NCBI GenBank assembly: GCA_964443805.1
Contig: CAYUEQ010000001.1
Coordinates: 1 to 47,594, forward strand
DNA length: 47,594 bases
Direction: 5' to 3'
Source: CAYUEQ01 sp964443805
GTDB taxonomy: Bacteria > Bacillota_I > Bacilli_A > RF39 > UBA660
The translations under genes were made by a program, and so were the position numbers. The notes under the pieces were generated by a model that saw only the letters and a program-made list of their open reading frames with translations, was not told the origin of the DNA and did not search any database. Shown piece by piece: positions 25,676 to 34,847 of this stretch. Position 1 is the first letter of the stretch, and each line of letters starts with the position of its first letter.

Positions 25676-27676
25676 ATGGAAGAGCAACAAAAAACTCCTA
25701 GTAAAAAAGATGTTGAAAAGTATAAGGCAGCTCAAGCTGGAGATGTTATAGCAAAGGAGGCGGGTTCATACCTTCTACAAGGAAAAGGTATTCCTGCCCC
25801 AGTTGCAAATGCAGCAGTTGATAAACTTGCTGAAAACCCAGCTATAAAAGCTGCAATTAATCAGGCAGCGACTAAAAATATAGTTACTAGAAAAGCATTG
25901 GCAAATGCTGCACCTGCAGTAGATCAACTAACAGGAGTTATTAATGCAAACAACACACCAGATAAAGCATCTGGTGCTTCTTCTAGTGGTGAAGCTGATC
26001 CAATTAATACTATTATGAACAAAACAGATCAAGCCAAAGAGATGGGATCAAGTGGTATAGCTCAACTCACAAGTGGATTTAAAAAGATATATAGTAATCC
26101 TATATTAAGGTTAATTTTAACCCCACCTGGTATTTTTATCTTTGGTGGATTGCTAGCCATAATGTTTATTTTATTTATAATAATGATGGCAGCAGGCGGT
26201 TCTGGTAGTGCAGATGGTTCAAAAGGTGCAGGAATAGGTGCAAATTCAATCAATTGTAAAGCCACAACGACTTTAGATAACTTACAAGTACAACTTTTAT
26301 ATAATGATCAATCAGCAATACCTAATGAAACCTACGATTTTTGGACTTTTGTTATGGGAGTACTGAAAGCAGAAACTGATCCTACTATTTCTCAATGGGG
26401 AAGCGGAACAGGTCCAGAAGCTTCTTATTACCAAGCCATGGCAATTGCTATAGCATCATATACTCTAAAGAGAACAAATTATCAAGAAGGAAATACTGAA
26501 ATTAGAATAAGGAGTAGTGAATGTGATCTAGTTCATTGTGATATCGTTAACGGATGTAAAAGAGTTAGTACTGATAAAACTTGTGCTAGTATTAACGAAT
26601 CATATATAAGTGCTAATAACTCTCTTTCTGGAACAGGAAAAATATGGAAAAAAGCATCAAACAGCGATGAACTTGTAATGTACAATCAAATAATTAATTC
26701 TGTAAAAGGAGACTTTGTTCTTACGAATGCAGAATATACTGGTGCTAATTTTGCTTTAACTCAGTGGAGAGGGTCTGCAGCAGATACATGTAGTGGAAAA
26801 TTACAATATACAAGATCAAATCCTAATCCAAGCTTTATGTGCCAGAATTGGGCAAGTGAAGACTCGAAGGATGGAATGAGTTATCAAGAAATACTTAAAA
26901 AATATTATATAAATAGTAATACTTCATGGAACTTAGTAACTAATGTTGGATTAACTGGAAATACTAATAATTGTAATAACCAAAACTATGGGACATATAA
27001 CGGAACATATCCAATAATTCCAACGACTTCATCAACTATGATTACTCAAAATTTAGAAACCTATCTTAGTGAAAGAAATTCAAGTGTAGATATTTGGAGT
27101 GCAAAGATTAGCAATGAAGTTAATTATGCAGGATATGGAACAAGAGATGGTGTTGTTGCAGCGGCAGCAACTCTAATAAATGGTTTAAACTATGAATATG
27201 GTATTGCTATTCCATATGAATGGGGTGGTAAACATAATGATGGTTTAAACGGTTCCTGGGGCAGTGATAAAAGAACAGTTACTGATAAAGGAAATATATT
27301 TTACTATGCAGGATTAGACTGTAGTGGATTTACAACTTGGGCTTTATATAACGGTGGTTTTAAATATGATTATAAAACTTCTGGTAATCAAAGATCTTGG
27401 GGCAAAGAACAAAAATTTAATACAAGTCTTGCAAAACCAGGAGATTTAGTTTGGAAGCCTGGGCATATAGCATTAATTGTCGATGTTCAATATGATTACT
27501 ATTTAATCGCAGAAGCTATAACTCCTGGCGTAATGATTAGCAAATATTCATTAGATGGAACTTCATCAAGCGGAGATATAAAAAAATGGTGTTCTAGAGA
27601 CTGTTCAATAGTTAACATGGATGAATTCTATACTAATATAAATAACATAAGAAGTACTGAGGTGGCATTTAGATGA
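25676..27676 (+). CDS. T4SS-associated cell wall hydrolase with NlpC/P60 domain
   Basis: 666 residues. Cytoplasmic Ala-rich N-terminus (1-140), one membrane segment (about 150-172), then two extracellular regions. The first (about 210-260) has VLKAETDP ... YYQAMAIAIASYTLKR, which recalls the SpoIID lytic-enzyme signature; that match is tentative. The C-terminal NlpC/P60 domain has the catalytic Cys549 in GLDCSGF and His597 in PGHIALIV. It would open the wall for the channel, the VirB1 role. The next gene overlaps its stop by four bases. Confidence 0.82.
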   Translation: MEEQQKTPSKKDVEKYKAAQAGDVIAKEAGSYLLQGKGIPAPVANAAVDKLAENPAIKAAINQAATKNIVTRKALANAAPAVDQLTGVINANNTPDKASGASSSGEADPINTIMNKTDQAKEMGSSGIAQLTSGFKKIYSNPILRLILTPPGIFIFGGLLAIMFILFIIMMAAGGSGSADGSKGAGIGANSINCKATTTLDNLQVQLLYNDQSAIPNETYDFWTFVMGVLKAETDPTISQWGSGTGPEASYYQAMAIAIASYTLKRTNYQEGNTEIRIRSSECDLVHCDIVNGCKRVSTDKTCASINESYISANNSLSGTGKIWKKASNSDELVMYNQIINSVKGDFVLTNAEYTGANFALTQWRGSAADTCSGKLQYTRSNPNPSFMCQNWASEDSKDGMSYQEILKKYYINSNTSWNLVTNVGLTGNTNNCNNQNYGTYNGTYPIIPTTSSTMITQNLETYLSERNSSVDIWSAKISNEVNYAGYGTRDGVVAAAATLINGLNYEYGIAIPYEWGGKHNDGLNGSWGSDKRTVTDKGNIFYYAGLDCSGFTTWALYNGGFKYDYKTSGNQRSWGKEQKFNTSLAKPGDLVWKPGHIALIVDVQYDYYLIAEAITPGVMISKYSLDGTSSSGDIKKWCSRDCSIVNMDEFYTNINNIRSTEVAFR

Positions 27677-28425
27677 AAAAAATAATAATGTTGATTTTAA
27701 TGTGTTTTCTAATTAGTGGTTGTAGTCTTGATTATCAATTAGAAATAATAAATGGAAACTTTAATGAAAGTATGGATATTTTAGGCAATAAGAATGACTC
27801 TATTTTTAATGAAGATGTAATTGAACATATTAAAAAATGGCCATATCCAGTATATAGCTATATCCCTATTGAAGCAGAAGAACCGATTAAAAGTCCTGGG
27901 GAAGAATACTATGAACCTAAGTTTTTTGATGATACTAAGTATGGGGTTAATTTAGCTTATAAGTATAATAAAAATAATTATAAATATGCAACAATTCCCA
28001 ATAAATGTTTTGATAGTTTTAATACCTATATTGAAGATAATATAATTTTTGTTGCAACTAGCCCGAACTTTAGATGTTTTAACTTTTATCCACTTTTAGA
28101 AACAGTTAATATTACAATTAAAACTAATCATGTAGTTGATAGTACTAATAGTATAGATATTAAAAATGATGAAGACTATTATTACTATACATGGAATATA
28201 AATAAAGAAACATCAAATGAAATAAAAATAAATTTAATGGAAAACAAATATATAAATGATACTCATGAAAAAGAAGAAGAAAAAAAAGAAAATAAAATTT
28301 TATCAGTACTTAAAAAAGCAAAAGGTCCTTTTATAATAGCTATATATGTTATAATAGCAGCTATCCCAATTAGTTTTATAATTTTTATAATTTCTAAAAG
28401 AAGCTCAAATAAAAATAAACTATAA
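27673..28425 (+). CDS. Lipoprotein with C-terminal membrane anchor
   Basis: 250 residues; lipobox ISGC (Cys at 17), an acidic and Tyr-rich extracellular domain, and a C-terminal membrane segment (about 218-240) with a basic end. No family recognised. Like the lipoprotein at 19225 it is anchored at both ends. It overlaps the hydrolase gene by four bases, which ties it to the T4SS. Confidence 0.65.
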   Translation: MKKIIMLILMCFLISGCSLDYQLEIINGNFNESMDILGNKNDSIFNEDVIEHIKKWPYPVYSYIPIEAEEPIKSPGEEYYEPKFFDDTKYGVNLAYKYNKNNYKYATIPNKCFDSFNTYIEDNIIFVATSPNFRCFNFYPLLETVNITIKTNHVVDSTNSIDIKNDEDYYYYTWNINKETSNEIKINLMENKYINDTHEKEEEKKENKILSVLKKAKGPFIIAIYVIIAAIPISFIIFIISKRSSNKNKL

Positions 28426-28430
28426 AATAG

Positions 28431-28470
28431 AAATAATCAGATATAAGTAGTATAATATAAATAATCAGAT
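28431..28470 (+). promoter_or_regulatory. TATAAT box between two 12-bp direct repeats before virD4
   Basis: AAATAATCAGAT occurs at 28431-28442 and again at 28459-28470; TATAAT (28451-28456) lies between. The second copy touches the ribosome binding site GGAGG. The pair, 28 bases apart, could bind a regulator of the VirD4 gene. Confidence 0.35.
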
Positions 28471-28481
28471 GGAGGCAAAAT

Positions 28482-30605
28482 ATGAAGTTTAAAGTATCAT
28501 CAAAAGATTTAATAATGTTTATTATTTTTTGTGTGTTCTTATTGTACTTATGTGCTATAGGAGTAATGAATTTTGTTGAATTTAGTCGTACTGGAAGTTT
28601 TTGGGGATTCAATCCTTTTCCAGCTTTTTCAAAAGATTACTTTGCAGCAACTATGGTATTTTTTGCAATCGCCTTAATTATAATATTTACTAGTGTTTCT
28701 TCTTACATTTTTGATCGAGAAAAAGGTCGAGGAATTGGTCTTATAATAGGTGAAAAAGAAGAAAAAGGTTATTCAAGATGGGCCAAAGACAAAGAAATAA
28801 AAACAGATAAAGATGTTGTTCATATTACTCCTATAAGTAAGTATAATGATGTAGCAGGTATTCCTCTTATAAATGATGGTAAAGATATCTGGTTAGATAA
28901 TGGTGAATACCATAACTTAGTAATTGGAGCGACTGGTTCAGGTAAAACTCAAACAATCGTAAAACCAATGGTAAACATTCTTGCACGAGCAGGAGAAAGT
29001 ATGATAATTACTGACCCTAAGGGTGAAATTTATCGTTACAGTGCAGCAGAATTAAAAGAGCGTGGTTATAAAATTATTGTATTAAACTTTAGAGAACCAC
29101 AAAACGGTAACGCGTGGAATCCTTTAACACTTCCATATCGTTTATATAAAGAAGGAAATAAAGATAAAGCAACTGAACTATTAGATGATGTTGCATTAAA
29201 TATTATTTATGATGCCAACAATAAAGCCGAACCATTTTGGGAAAAAAGTGCAGCTGATTATTTTTCTGGATTAACTTTAGGATTATTTGAAGATGCTAAA
29301 GAAGAAGAAATTAATATTAACTCTATTTCTTATATGGCAACTGTTGGTGAAGAAAGATTTGCCACTTCTAATTATTCAAAAGAATATTTTAATTTAAAAG
29401 GAGAAACAACTGATGCTTATATATTTGCATCAAACACTATCAATGCACCAAATGAAACTAAAGGATCGATACTATCAGTTTTTAGACAGAAAATAAGACT
29501 TTTTGCATCGCGAGAACAATTATCAGAAATGTTATCACATAGTGATTTTGATATTAGAGATATTGGTAAAGAAAAAACTGCAGTTTTTATGATAATACAT
29601 GATGAAAAAACTACTTACCATAGTTTAGCAACTATTTTTATAAAACAATGTTATGAAAGTTTAATCGACGCTGCTCAAGATAATGGTGGAGAATTAAGTG
29701 TAAGGACTAACTTCTTACTAGATGAATTTGCTAATATGCCACCATTAAAAGATGTTGATTCAATGGTAACAGCAGCAAGGTCAAGAAGAATTAGATTTAC
29801 ATTTATAATTCAAAACTATGCGCAGCTAAATGATGTATATGATAAAAAAGCAGAAACTATAAAAGGCAACTGTGGTAATTTAATATATTTAATAAGTACA
29901 GAACTTGCTGCCCTTGAAGAAATAAGTAAAATGGCCGGAGAAGTAAAATCAAAAGAAAAAGATAAGACAGTAAGTACTCCTTTAGTTACTGTAACTGATT
30001 TACAGAAATTAAAACTGTTTGAAGCAATTATTCTACGTTGGAGATTACATCCATTTAAAACAAAGTATAAACCTGATTTTGAAATGGATTGGGGAAATAT
30101 AAAAGATCCTGTTGACTATCCACATCGTTCTATGAAATCTGTTGAAATATTTGATATGAAAAATTTTGTTAAAGAAGAAAGAAGAAAAAAATTATTCTCT
30201 AGTATGGAAGATGGTTCACCAGATGATTTAAAAGCGATGGAAAACATTTCGTCTAATATATTTAATCCATCCTCTGGAAATAAACAAGCTCCGATACCAG
30301 GACTAAATCCTAACTCTAGTGACTTTAATGTAGATGACTTTATAAAACAAATAGATGCAGAAATCGCTAAATTAGAAGCTGAAGAAAAGGCGGCTACCGA
30401 AGCAGAAAAAAAACAAAAAGAAGAAAAGCCGAAGCCGGAAACTAAAGCACCAATAAAAAATAGTGAAAAAAAATCAGTATCTACAGCAAAACCAATTAAA
30501 GAAATAGATAAGCCGAAAATTAATATTGATGTTGACAGTGTTATAGTTGATGATAAAGTTATAACAGATGATCAATTTTTCGATGACTTTTTTGGAGATG
30601 AATGA
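28482..30605 (+). CDS. virD4: VirD4/TraG-type coupling ATPase
   Basis: 707 residues. Two N-terminal membrane segments (about 8-30 and 56-78), then the motor: Walker A GATGSGKT at 149-156, a DPKGEIY motif, and Walker B with Asp414-Glu415 in LLDEFANMPPL. The C-terminal 150 residues are Lys/Glu-rich and low in complexity, likely the substrate-docking tail. Coupling proteins bring substrate to the T4SS channel. With no relaxase nearby the substrate could be protein, or DNA prepared elsewhere. A terminator overlaps the stop. Confidence 0.92.
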   Translation: MKFKVSSKDLIMFIIFCVFLLYLCAIGVMNFVEFSRTGSFWGFNPFPAFSKDYFAATMVFFAIALIIIFTSVSSYIFDREKGRGIGLIIGEKEEKGYSRWAKDKEIKTDKDVVHITPISKYNDVAGIPLINDGKDIWLDNGEYHNLVIGATGSGKTQTIVKPMVNILARAGESMIITDPKGEIYRYSAAELKERGYKIIVLNFREPQNGNAWNPLTLPYRLYKEGNKDKATELLDDVALNIIYDANNKAEPFWEKSAADYFSGLTLGLFEDAKEEEININSISYMATVGEERFATSNYSKEYFNLKGETTDAYIFASNTINAPNETKGSILSVFRQKIRLFASREQLSEMLSHSDFDIRDIGKEKTAVFMIIHDEKTTYHSLATIFIKQCYESLIDAAQDNGGELSVRTNFLLDEFANMPPLKDVDSMVTAARSRRIRFTFIIQNYAQLNDVYDKKAETIKGNCGNLIYLISTELAALEEISKMAGEVKSKEKDKTVSTPLVTVTDLQKLKLFEAIILRWRLHPFKTKYKPDFEMDWGNIKDPVDYPHRSMKSVEIFDMKNFVKEERRKKLFSSMEDGSPDDLKAMENISSNIFNPSSGNKQAPIPGLNPNSSDFNVDDFIKQIDAEIAKLEAEEKAATEAEKKQKEEKPKPETKAPIKNSEKKSVSTAKPIKEIDKPKINIDVDSVIVDDKVITDDQFFDDFFGDE

Positions 30606-30626
30606 TATATGTCATCTCTTTTTTTT
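30595..30626 (+). terminator. Terminator overlapping the virD4 stop
   Basis: GAGATGA (30595-30601) pairs with TCATCTC (30612-30618), followed by eight T. Confidence 0.8.
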
Positions 30627-30658
30627 ATTTTTTAGCATATTATAAATTGGTGTTATGT

Positions 30659-30877
30659 ATGAATAATATAATAGATGTTGACAGTGCAGCAGACTTTTTA
30701 ATAAGTCATCTGCCTAATTCAATTAATATACCTTATAATAAATTAATAAATAATCATAAACAATATTTAAATAAAAATGTTGAATATCAAATAGTTTGTA
30801 AAAAGGGTAATCAAAGTAAACGTGCTGTAGCTATATTAAAAGTATATGGTTATAATGTAACCAAAATAGATAAGTAA
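30659..30877 (+). CDS. Small rhodanese-domain protein
   Basis: 73 residues from ATG 30659, preceded by GGTG. Single-domain rhodanese fold: IIDVDSAADFLISHLPNSINIPY and VCKKGNQSKRAVAILK, with the active Cys in VCKKGNQSKR. Such proteins carry persulfide sulfur. It sits between the coupling protein and the carboxypeptidase but shares no obvious function with them. An in-frame ATG at 30602 lies inside the terminator and is not used here. Confidence 0.75.
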   Translation: MNNIIDVDSAADFLISHLPNSINIPYNKLINNHKQYLNKNVEYQIVCKKGNQSKRAVAILKVYGYNVTKIDK

Positions 30878-30933
30878 TTAGTTTACAATTAAAGGTTTTT
30901 ATGTAATAATTGTTATATTAAGAGTTGATTATT

Positions 30934-32172
30934 ATGAATAGAAAAAAAACAATATTACTAGGTATCATTACTTTTTTTATAATGACTATATCTGTATTTG
31001 CAAGTGAGCCAATATTTGATGATATATGTACTAAGGCTGGTATAAGAACATCATTAAGATTTGTGGGCTATATAGTTTTAGCAATCAAAGTATTAGTACC
31101 ATTAATAATTATAGTTATGGGAACAATTGATTTAACTAGAGCAATTACTTCAAATGATGATTCAGAAATTAAAAAAAGAAGTATTACTTTAGTTAAAAGA
31201 ATAGCTGTTGGTGTTTTAATATTTTTTATCCCAACAATTATAAATATTGTTTTTTCGTGGATATATAATTTTAGTGATGTAGAAAACTTATATAGTGATT
31301 GTTTATCATGTATTACTGACCCTGTAAATTGCGAAATCCCAGAACCAATTGCAAATCCTAATGATATTGTATCAACACTGAATTTAAGATTTAGTAAAGG
31401 TTCTGCTGAGACAGCTGTCCCTGATTATAGTGCTGATGTTGGTAGTACAAAATCATTTGAAAAAACAACAGATTATCCAAATATAAGTCCAGGACGTAAT
31501 AAATACGGGTCATTTCCATATAAAGATTTAAAGGGTAGAGACATTAAAATTGATCCAAGATGGGAAACTGCTAACATAGTTACATTAAATGTTCCGTGTG
31601 ATCATCTAACTTTTAGTACAGTTAGAGTTCACCGTCTAGCACAGCCACAATTTACCGCAGCGCTTACTAATATTTGCACTCTTACCTCAAAAGGAATGAA
31701 TGGTATAAAATTAAATTCAAAGGATGTTAAATTTGGAGGAGCTTATGTTCCAAGAAAAACATCTGCAGGTGGTTTTAGTAATCATGCATGGGGATTAGCA
31801 ATAGACTTTAATTATGATTGGTCAATTAAAATCGATAATAAAAATTACAAACCTTATTCTGGAATGGGAAAATTGACTAAAACAGCATATGACAATTTTG
31901 TTAGTATAATAGGCAGTAAAGAAGATCCTAGAAATGTAAATTATGTTTTATGGCAGTATGCATTTTCACCAAGTGGATTTAAATGGGGAGGGAATTGGTC
32001 TTCAACTTCATTTGATCCAATGCATTTTGAAATTGATTGGAAAAACGCATCAACAGGTGAATCAGGTGAAATAATTGAAGGCGGCGGTGGAGGAGCTGGT
32101 GGTGGAAGTTCTTCTGGTGGAGGAACTCGCGGTGGTTGGAGTCATTCTAGTGGAGGAAGAAATTTTAGATAG
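30934..32172 (+). CDS. VirB2-like domain fused to a VanY-type DD-carboxypeptidase
   Basis: About 412 residues. Signal peptide (to about 24, VFAS), then a VirB2-like hairpin: VGYIVLAIKVLVPLIIIVMG, loop NDDSEIKKRSITLVKR, VLIFFIPTIINIV, and a Cys pair (CLSC) as in the gene at 17563. From about 210 the M15 peptidase fold follows, with zinc ligands His284 and Asp291 (SNHAWGLAIDF) and His364 (PMHFEID). The C-terminal 35 residues are Gly/Ser-rich. It could trim peptidoglycan where the secretion fibre exits. ATG 30934 is preferred over TTG 30925. Confidence 0.8.
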   Translation: MNRKKTILLGIITFFIMTISVFASEPIFDDICTKAGIRTSLRFVGYIVLAIKVLVPLIIIVMGTIDLTRAITSNDDSEIKKRSITLVKRIAVGVLIFFIPTIINIVFSWIYNFSDVENLYSDCLSCITDPVNCEIPEPIANPNDIVSTLNLRFSKGSAETAVPDYSADVGSTKSFEKTTDYPNISPGRNKYGSFPYKDLKGRDIKIDPRWETANIVTLNVPCDHLTFSTVRVHRLAQPQFTAALTNICTLTSKGMNGIKLNSKDVKFGGAYVPRKTSAGGFSNHAWGLAIDFNYDWSIKIDNKNYKPYSGMGKLTKTAYDNFVSIIGSKEDPRNVNYVLWQYAFSPSGFKWGGNWSSTSFDPMHFEIDWKNASTGESGEIIEGGGGGAGGGSSSGGGTRGGWSHSSGGRNFR

Positions 32173-32180
32173 GAGATTTT

Positions 32181-32957
32181 ATGAATTTAAAAGAAACAAT
32201 CATAGAAAATAAAAAATATATAATTTTATTAGCTCTGTTAGCTATTGTTATTTTGTTATTAAATTTTTTTACTAATAGAAATGCGAGAATAAGAGATTAT
32301 AAAAATTTAACCTTAAATCAAAAAAACTTAAACTCAGAAAAAATAAAAAATAAGATAATGACTGACGAACAATTTATAAAACTACTTACTATTGATGAAT
32401 ATAATGGTAATATTGAAAAAAATTTAGTGATGCTGATTGAAAGTATGTTAATTAGAATAGATTTATCAAAATTTGAAATAAAAGATAACAATGAAAAAAA
32501 GGAATTAAAATTCGGAATTGCTGATTATAAAATGAATATAAATGAATTTTATTCTGTATTTAATGATTATTATGACTATGATTTAAAAAATTTAAATTTA
32601 TCTAAAAATGAGGAACTAAACAATTTTATGCTCGTTATACAAAATGAAGTTATATTTACATTAGAACATCTTGGAGTTAATGATAATTTAGTATATTTAG
32701 GAGTAGAAAATTTAAATATTAATAGTAATATAATTTCTGGTAATATTTATGTTTATGAGGTTTATACTAATGATTCAGCTACTGAAAAAGAATTAAAAAA
32801 AGAGTTAGAAGAAAATCTAAAGAATGATAACTTTGAAGACCGAGCTTTAATTGAAAAATATAATTTAACTGTTACTAAAAAGAAAATAGAATTTAAAGAA
32901 AACTCTAAAGGAAAACATATTAAATATCAATTATTATCTTTAATAGAGTCAAATTGA
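32181..32957 (+). CDS. Single-pass membrane protein, end of the T4SS locus
   Basis: 258 residues: short cytoplasmic start, one membrane segment (about 13-31), then an extracellular, Asn/Lys/Glu-rich domain of 225 residues with no cysteine. No family recognised. AGGAG and eight bases separate it from the preceding gene, so it is the last gene of this operon. Size and topology could fit a VirB8-like protein, but nothing in the sequence proves it. Confidence 0.6.
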   Translation: MNLKETIIENKKYIILLALLAIVILLLNFFTNRNARIRDYKNLTLNQKNLNSEKIKNKIMTDEQFIKLLTIDEYNGNIEKNLVMLIESMLIRIDLSKFEIKDNNEKKELKFGIADYKMNINEFYSVFNDYYDYDLKNLNLSKNEELNNFMLVIQNEVIFTLEHLGVNDNLVYLGVENLNINSNIISGNIYVYEVYTNDSATEKELKKELEENLKNDNFEDRALIEKYNLTVTKKKIEFKENSKGKHIKYQLLSLIESN

Positions 32958-33017
32958 TTAATATTTATAAAAATAAGTATAAGTGCTATAATAACTATAT
33001 AAAGAGGCGATTTATTT

Positions 33018-33602
33018 ATTATATATTTTTTATATGAGTTAAGTGAAAATTTAAATGATATATTATTACAAATAGGACTATGGGGGCCAGTAATTGCCTG
33101 TCTTTTTATTGTGGTCGAATCAATTATACCTATATTACCTTTATCTGTTTTTATAACTGTTAATTTTATAGTATTTGGTTCTTTTGTTGGATTTGTAATT
33201 TCTTGGATATTTACTATAATAGGTTGTATAATATCTTTTATGATATTTAAACATCGTTATAAAGAAAAATTCGAGAAAAAAATTAGAAATAAAAAGTATG
33301 TTGAAAAATTAATTGTTTGGTTAGAGACGGCAAAGTTTCAACATTTAGTAGTTTTAGTTGCCATACCTTTTACTCCTGCATTTTTGTTTAATATAGCAGC
33401 GGGGTTATCTAAAATGACATTTAGAAAATTCTTTTTTGTTATTTTAATAGGAAAAATATTTTTAATATATTTTTGGGGATTTGTTGGAACTGCGTTACTA
33501 GAAAGTTTAACAAACCCAGTAGCGATGGTTAGAGTTATTGTATTAACTTTAATAGCTTATTTACTTAGTAGCTTTGTAAATAAGAAATTCGGTCTTGATT
33601 AA
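33018..33602 (+). CDS. VTT-domain (TVP38/DedA-like) membrane protein, probable ATT start
   Basis: Up to 194 residues with five or so hydrophobic segments. The VTT region reads VAIPFTPAFLFNIAAGLSKM, matching the P-x-P ... AGL core of TVP38/TMEM64-type proteins, which move or flip lipids. A GTG at 33111 would remove the first helix (LWGPVIACLFIVVESIIPI). The frame is open further upstream to a good AAAGAGGCG site (33001-33009), but the only start at the right distance is ATT at 33018. The exact start is uncertain; the C-terminal part is secure. Confidence 0.75.
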   Translation: MIYFLYELSENLNDILLQIGLWGPVIACLFIVVESIIPILPLSVFITVNFIVFGSFVGFVISWIFTIIGCIISFMIFKHRYKEKFEKKIRNKKYVEKLIVWLETAKFQHLVVLVAIPFTPAFLFNIAAGLSKMTFRKFFFVILIGKIFLIYFWGFVGTALLESLTNPVAMVRVIVLTLIAYLLSSFVNKKFGLD

Positions 33603-33748
33603 AATAGCTTTTAAAGATGAATTATAATTTTTTATATGAATCTGAAAAACGACTAATTATTTATGTTATACAAATTTAAATTTAGTCATTATTTTTATTA
33701 ATAAACAAAAAATGTTTTTAATGGTATAATTATTCAAAGGAGTATACT

Positions 33749-34825
33749 ATGGAATATTTTATTATAATTTTATTGTTTCTGATTATTATCTTGTTAATAA
33801 TGGTGCTAGTAAGAAACAACGGTGCAAATGATATAACAGAAAGATTAGGTCGTCTTGATACTAGTTTAACTAAAGAAATTGGAGAATTTAAACTTAACTT
33901 TAGTAAAGATTTAAGTAGAGATTTTGATAAATTAAATGAAAATGTTGAACGTAAAATATTAGCTATAAATGATAAAGTAAATCAAACACTAGATCAAAAT
34001 TTTGAAAAGACTAATAAAACGTTTACTAATATTTTAGAAAGATTAACTAAAATAGACGAAGCTCAGAAAAAAATTGATAACTTATCTACTGAAATTGTCT
34101 CACTTCAAAGTGTCTTAACTGATAAAAAGACAAGAGGTATTTTTGGTGAAGTTAACCTAAATTATATTTTAACTAGTATTTTTGGAGAAAACGTTGATTC
34201 GATATATCAAACCCAAAAGAAATTATCTAATGGTTTTATTGTTGATGCAATTTTATATGCTCCTAAACCTTTGGGAACTATATGTATAGATTCTAAATTT
34301 CCATTAGAAAATTTTCAAAGAATGACAGATAAAGCTCTTTCATTATCAGAACGAGAAATAGCAACTAAATCATTTAAAAATGATGTAAAAAAACATATTA
34401 ATGATATTGCTAATAAATATATAGTTCCTGGTGAAACAGCAAATGAAGCGATATTGTTTCTTCCGGCGGAAGCTATATTTGCAGAATTAAACGCCTATCA
34501 CGGTGAATTATTACAAGAAGCTTATTCTAAAAAAGTATGGATTACAGGACCTACAACATTAATGAGTACATTAACTATAATTCAAATGATATTAAAGAAT
34601 ATGGAAAGAGATAAATATGCAGAAATAATTCATTTAGAGTTAAACAAATTAGCAAATGAATTTGATAAATATAAAAACAGATGGGATAAGTTATCAAGGT
34701 CGATTGATACCGTAAGTAAAGATGTTAAAGATATTCACATTACTACAGATAAAATAACTAAAAGATTTAATTCGATTAACAGTGTTGAAATAAAAAATCA
34801 AATAGATATAAAAGAAGATAATTAA
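33749..34825 (+). CDS. rmuC: RmuC-family protein
   Basis: 358 residues: N-terminal membrane anchor (2-21), a long coiled coil (about 30-125), then the RmuC nuclease-like domain with TRGIFGEVNLNYIL, FIVDAILYAP and ICIDSKFPLENFQ, whose acidic and Lys residues recall the PD-(D/E)XK fold. RmuC limits DNA inversions and rearrangements. A TGn-TATAAT element (33722-33730) and CAAAGGAG precede the ATG. The 34848 gene follows 22 bases later. Confidence 0.88.
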   Translation: MEYFIIILLFLIIILLIMVLVRNNGANDITERLGRLDTSLTKEIGEFKLNFSKDLSRDFDKLNENVERKILAINDKVNQTLDQNFEKTNKTFTNILERLTKIDEAQKKIDNLSTEIVSLQSVLTDKKTRGIFGEVNLNYILTSIFGENVDSIYQTQKKLSNGFIVDAILYAPKPLGTICIDSKFPLENFQRMTDKALSLSEREIATKSFKNDVKKHINDIANKYIVPGETANEAILFLPAEAIFAELNAYHGELLQEAYSKKVWITGPTTLMSTLTIIQMILKNMERDKYAEIIHLELNKLANEFDKYKNRWDKLSRSIDTVSKDVKDIHITTDKITKRFNSINSVEIKNQIDIKEDN

Positions 34826-34847
34826 ATTTTATTAAAGAGGTGTTAAA

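Noticed and set aside
6197..32957. Integrative conjugative element
   Set aside because: VirB4, VirD4 and hydrolase would fit, but no relaxase, integrase, excisionase, partition or att repeats were seen, and Tad genes are not usual cargo.
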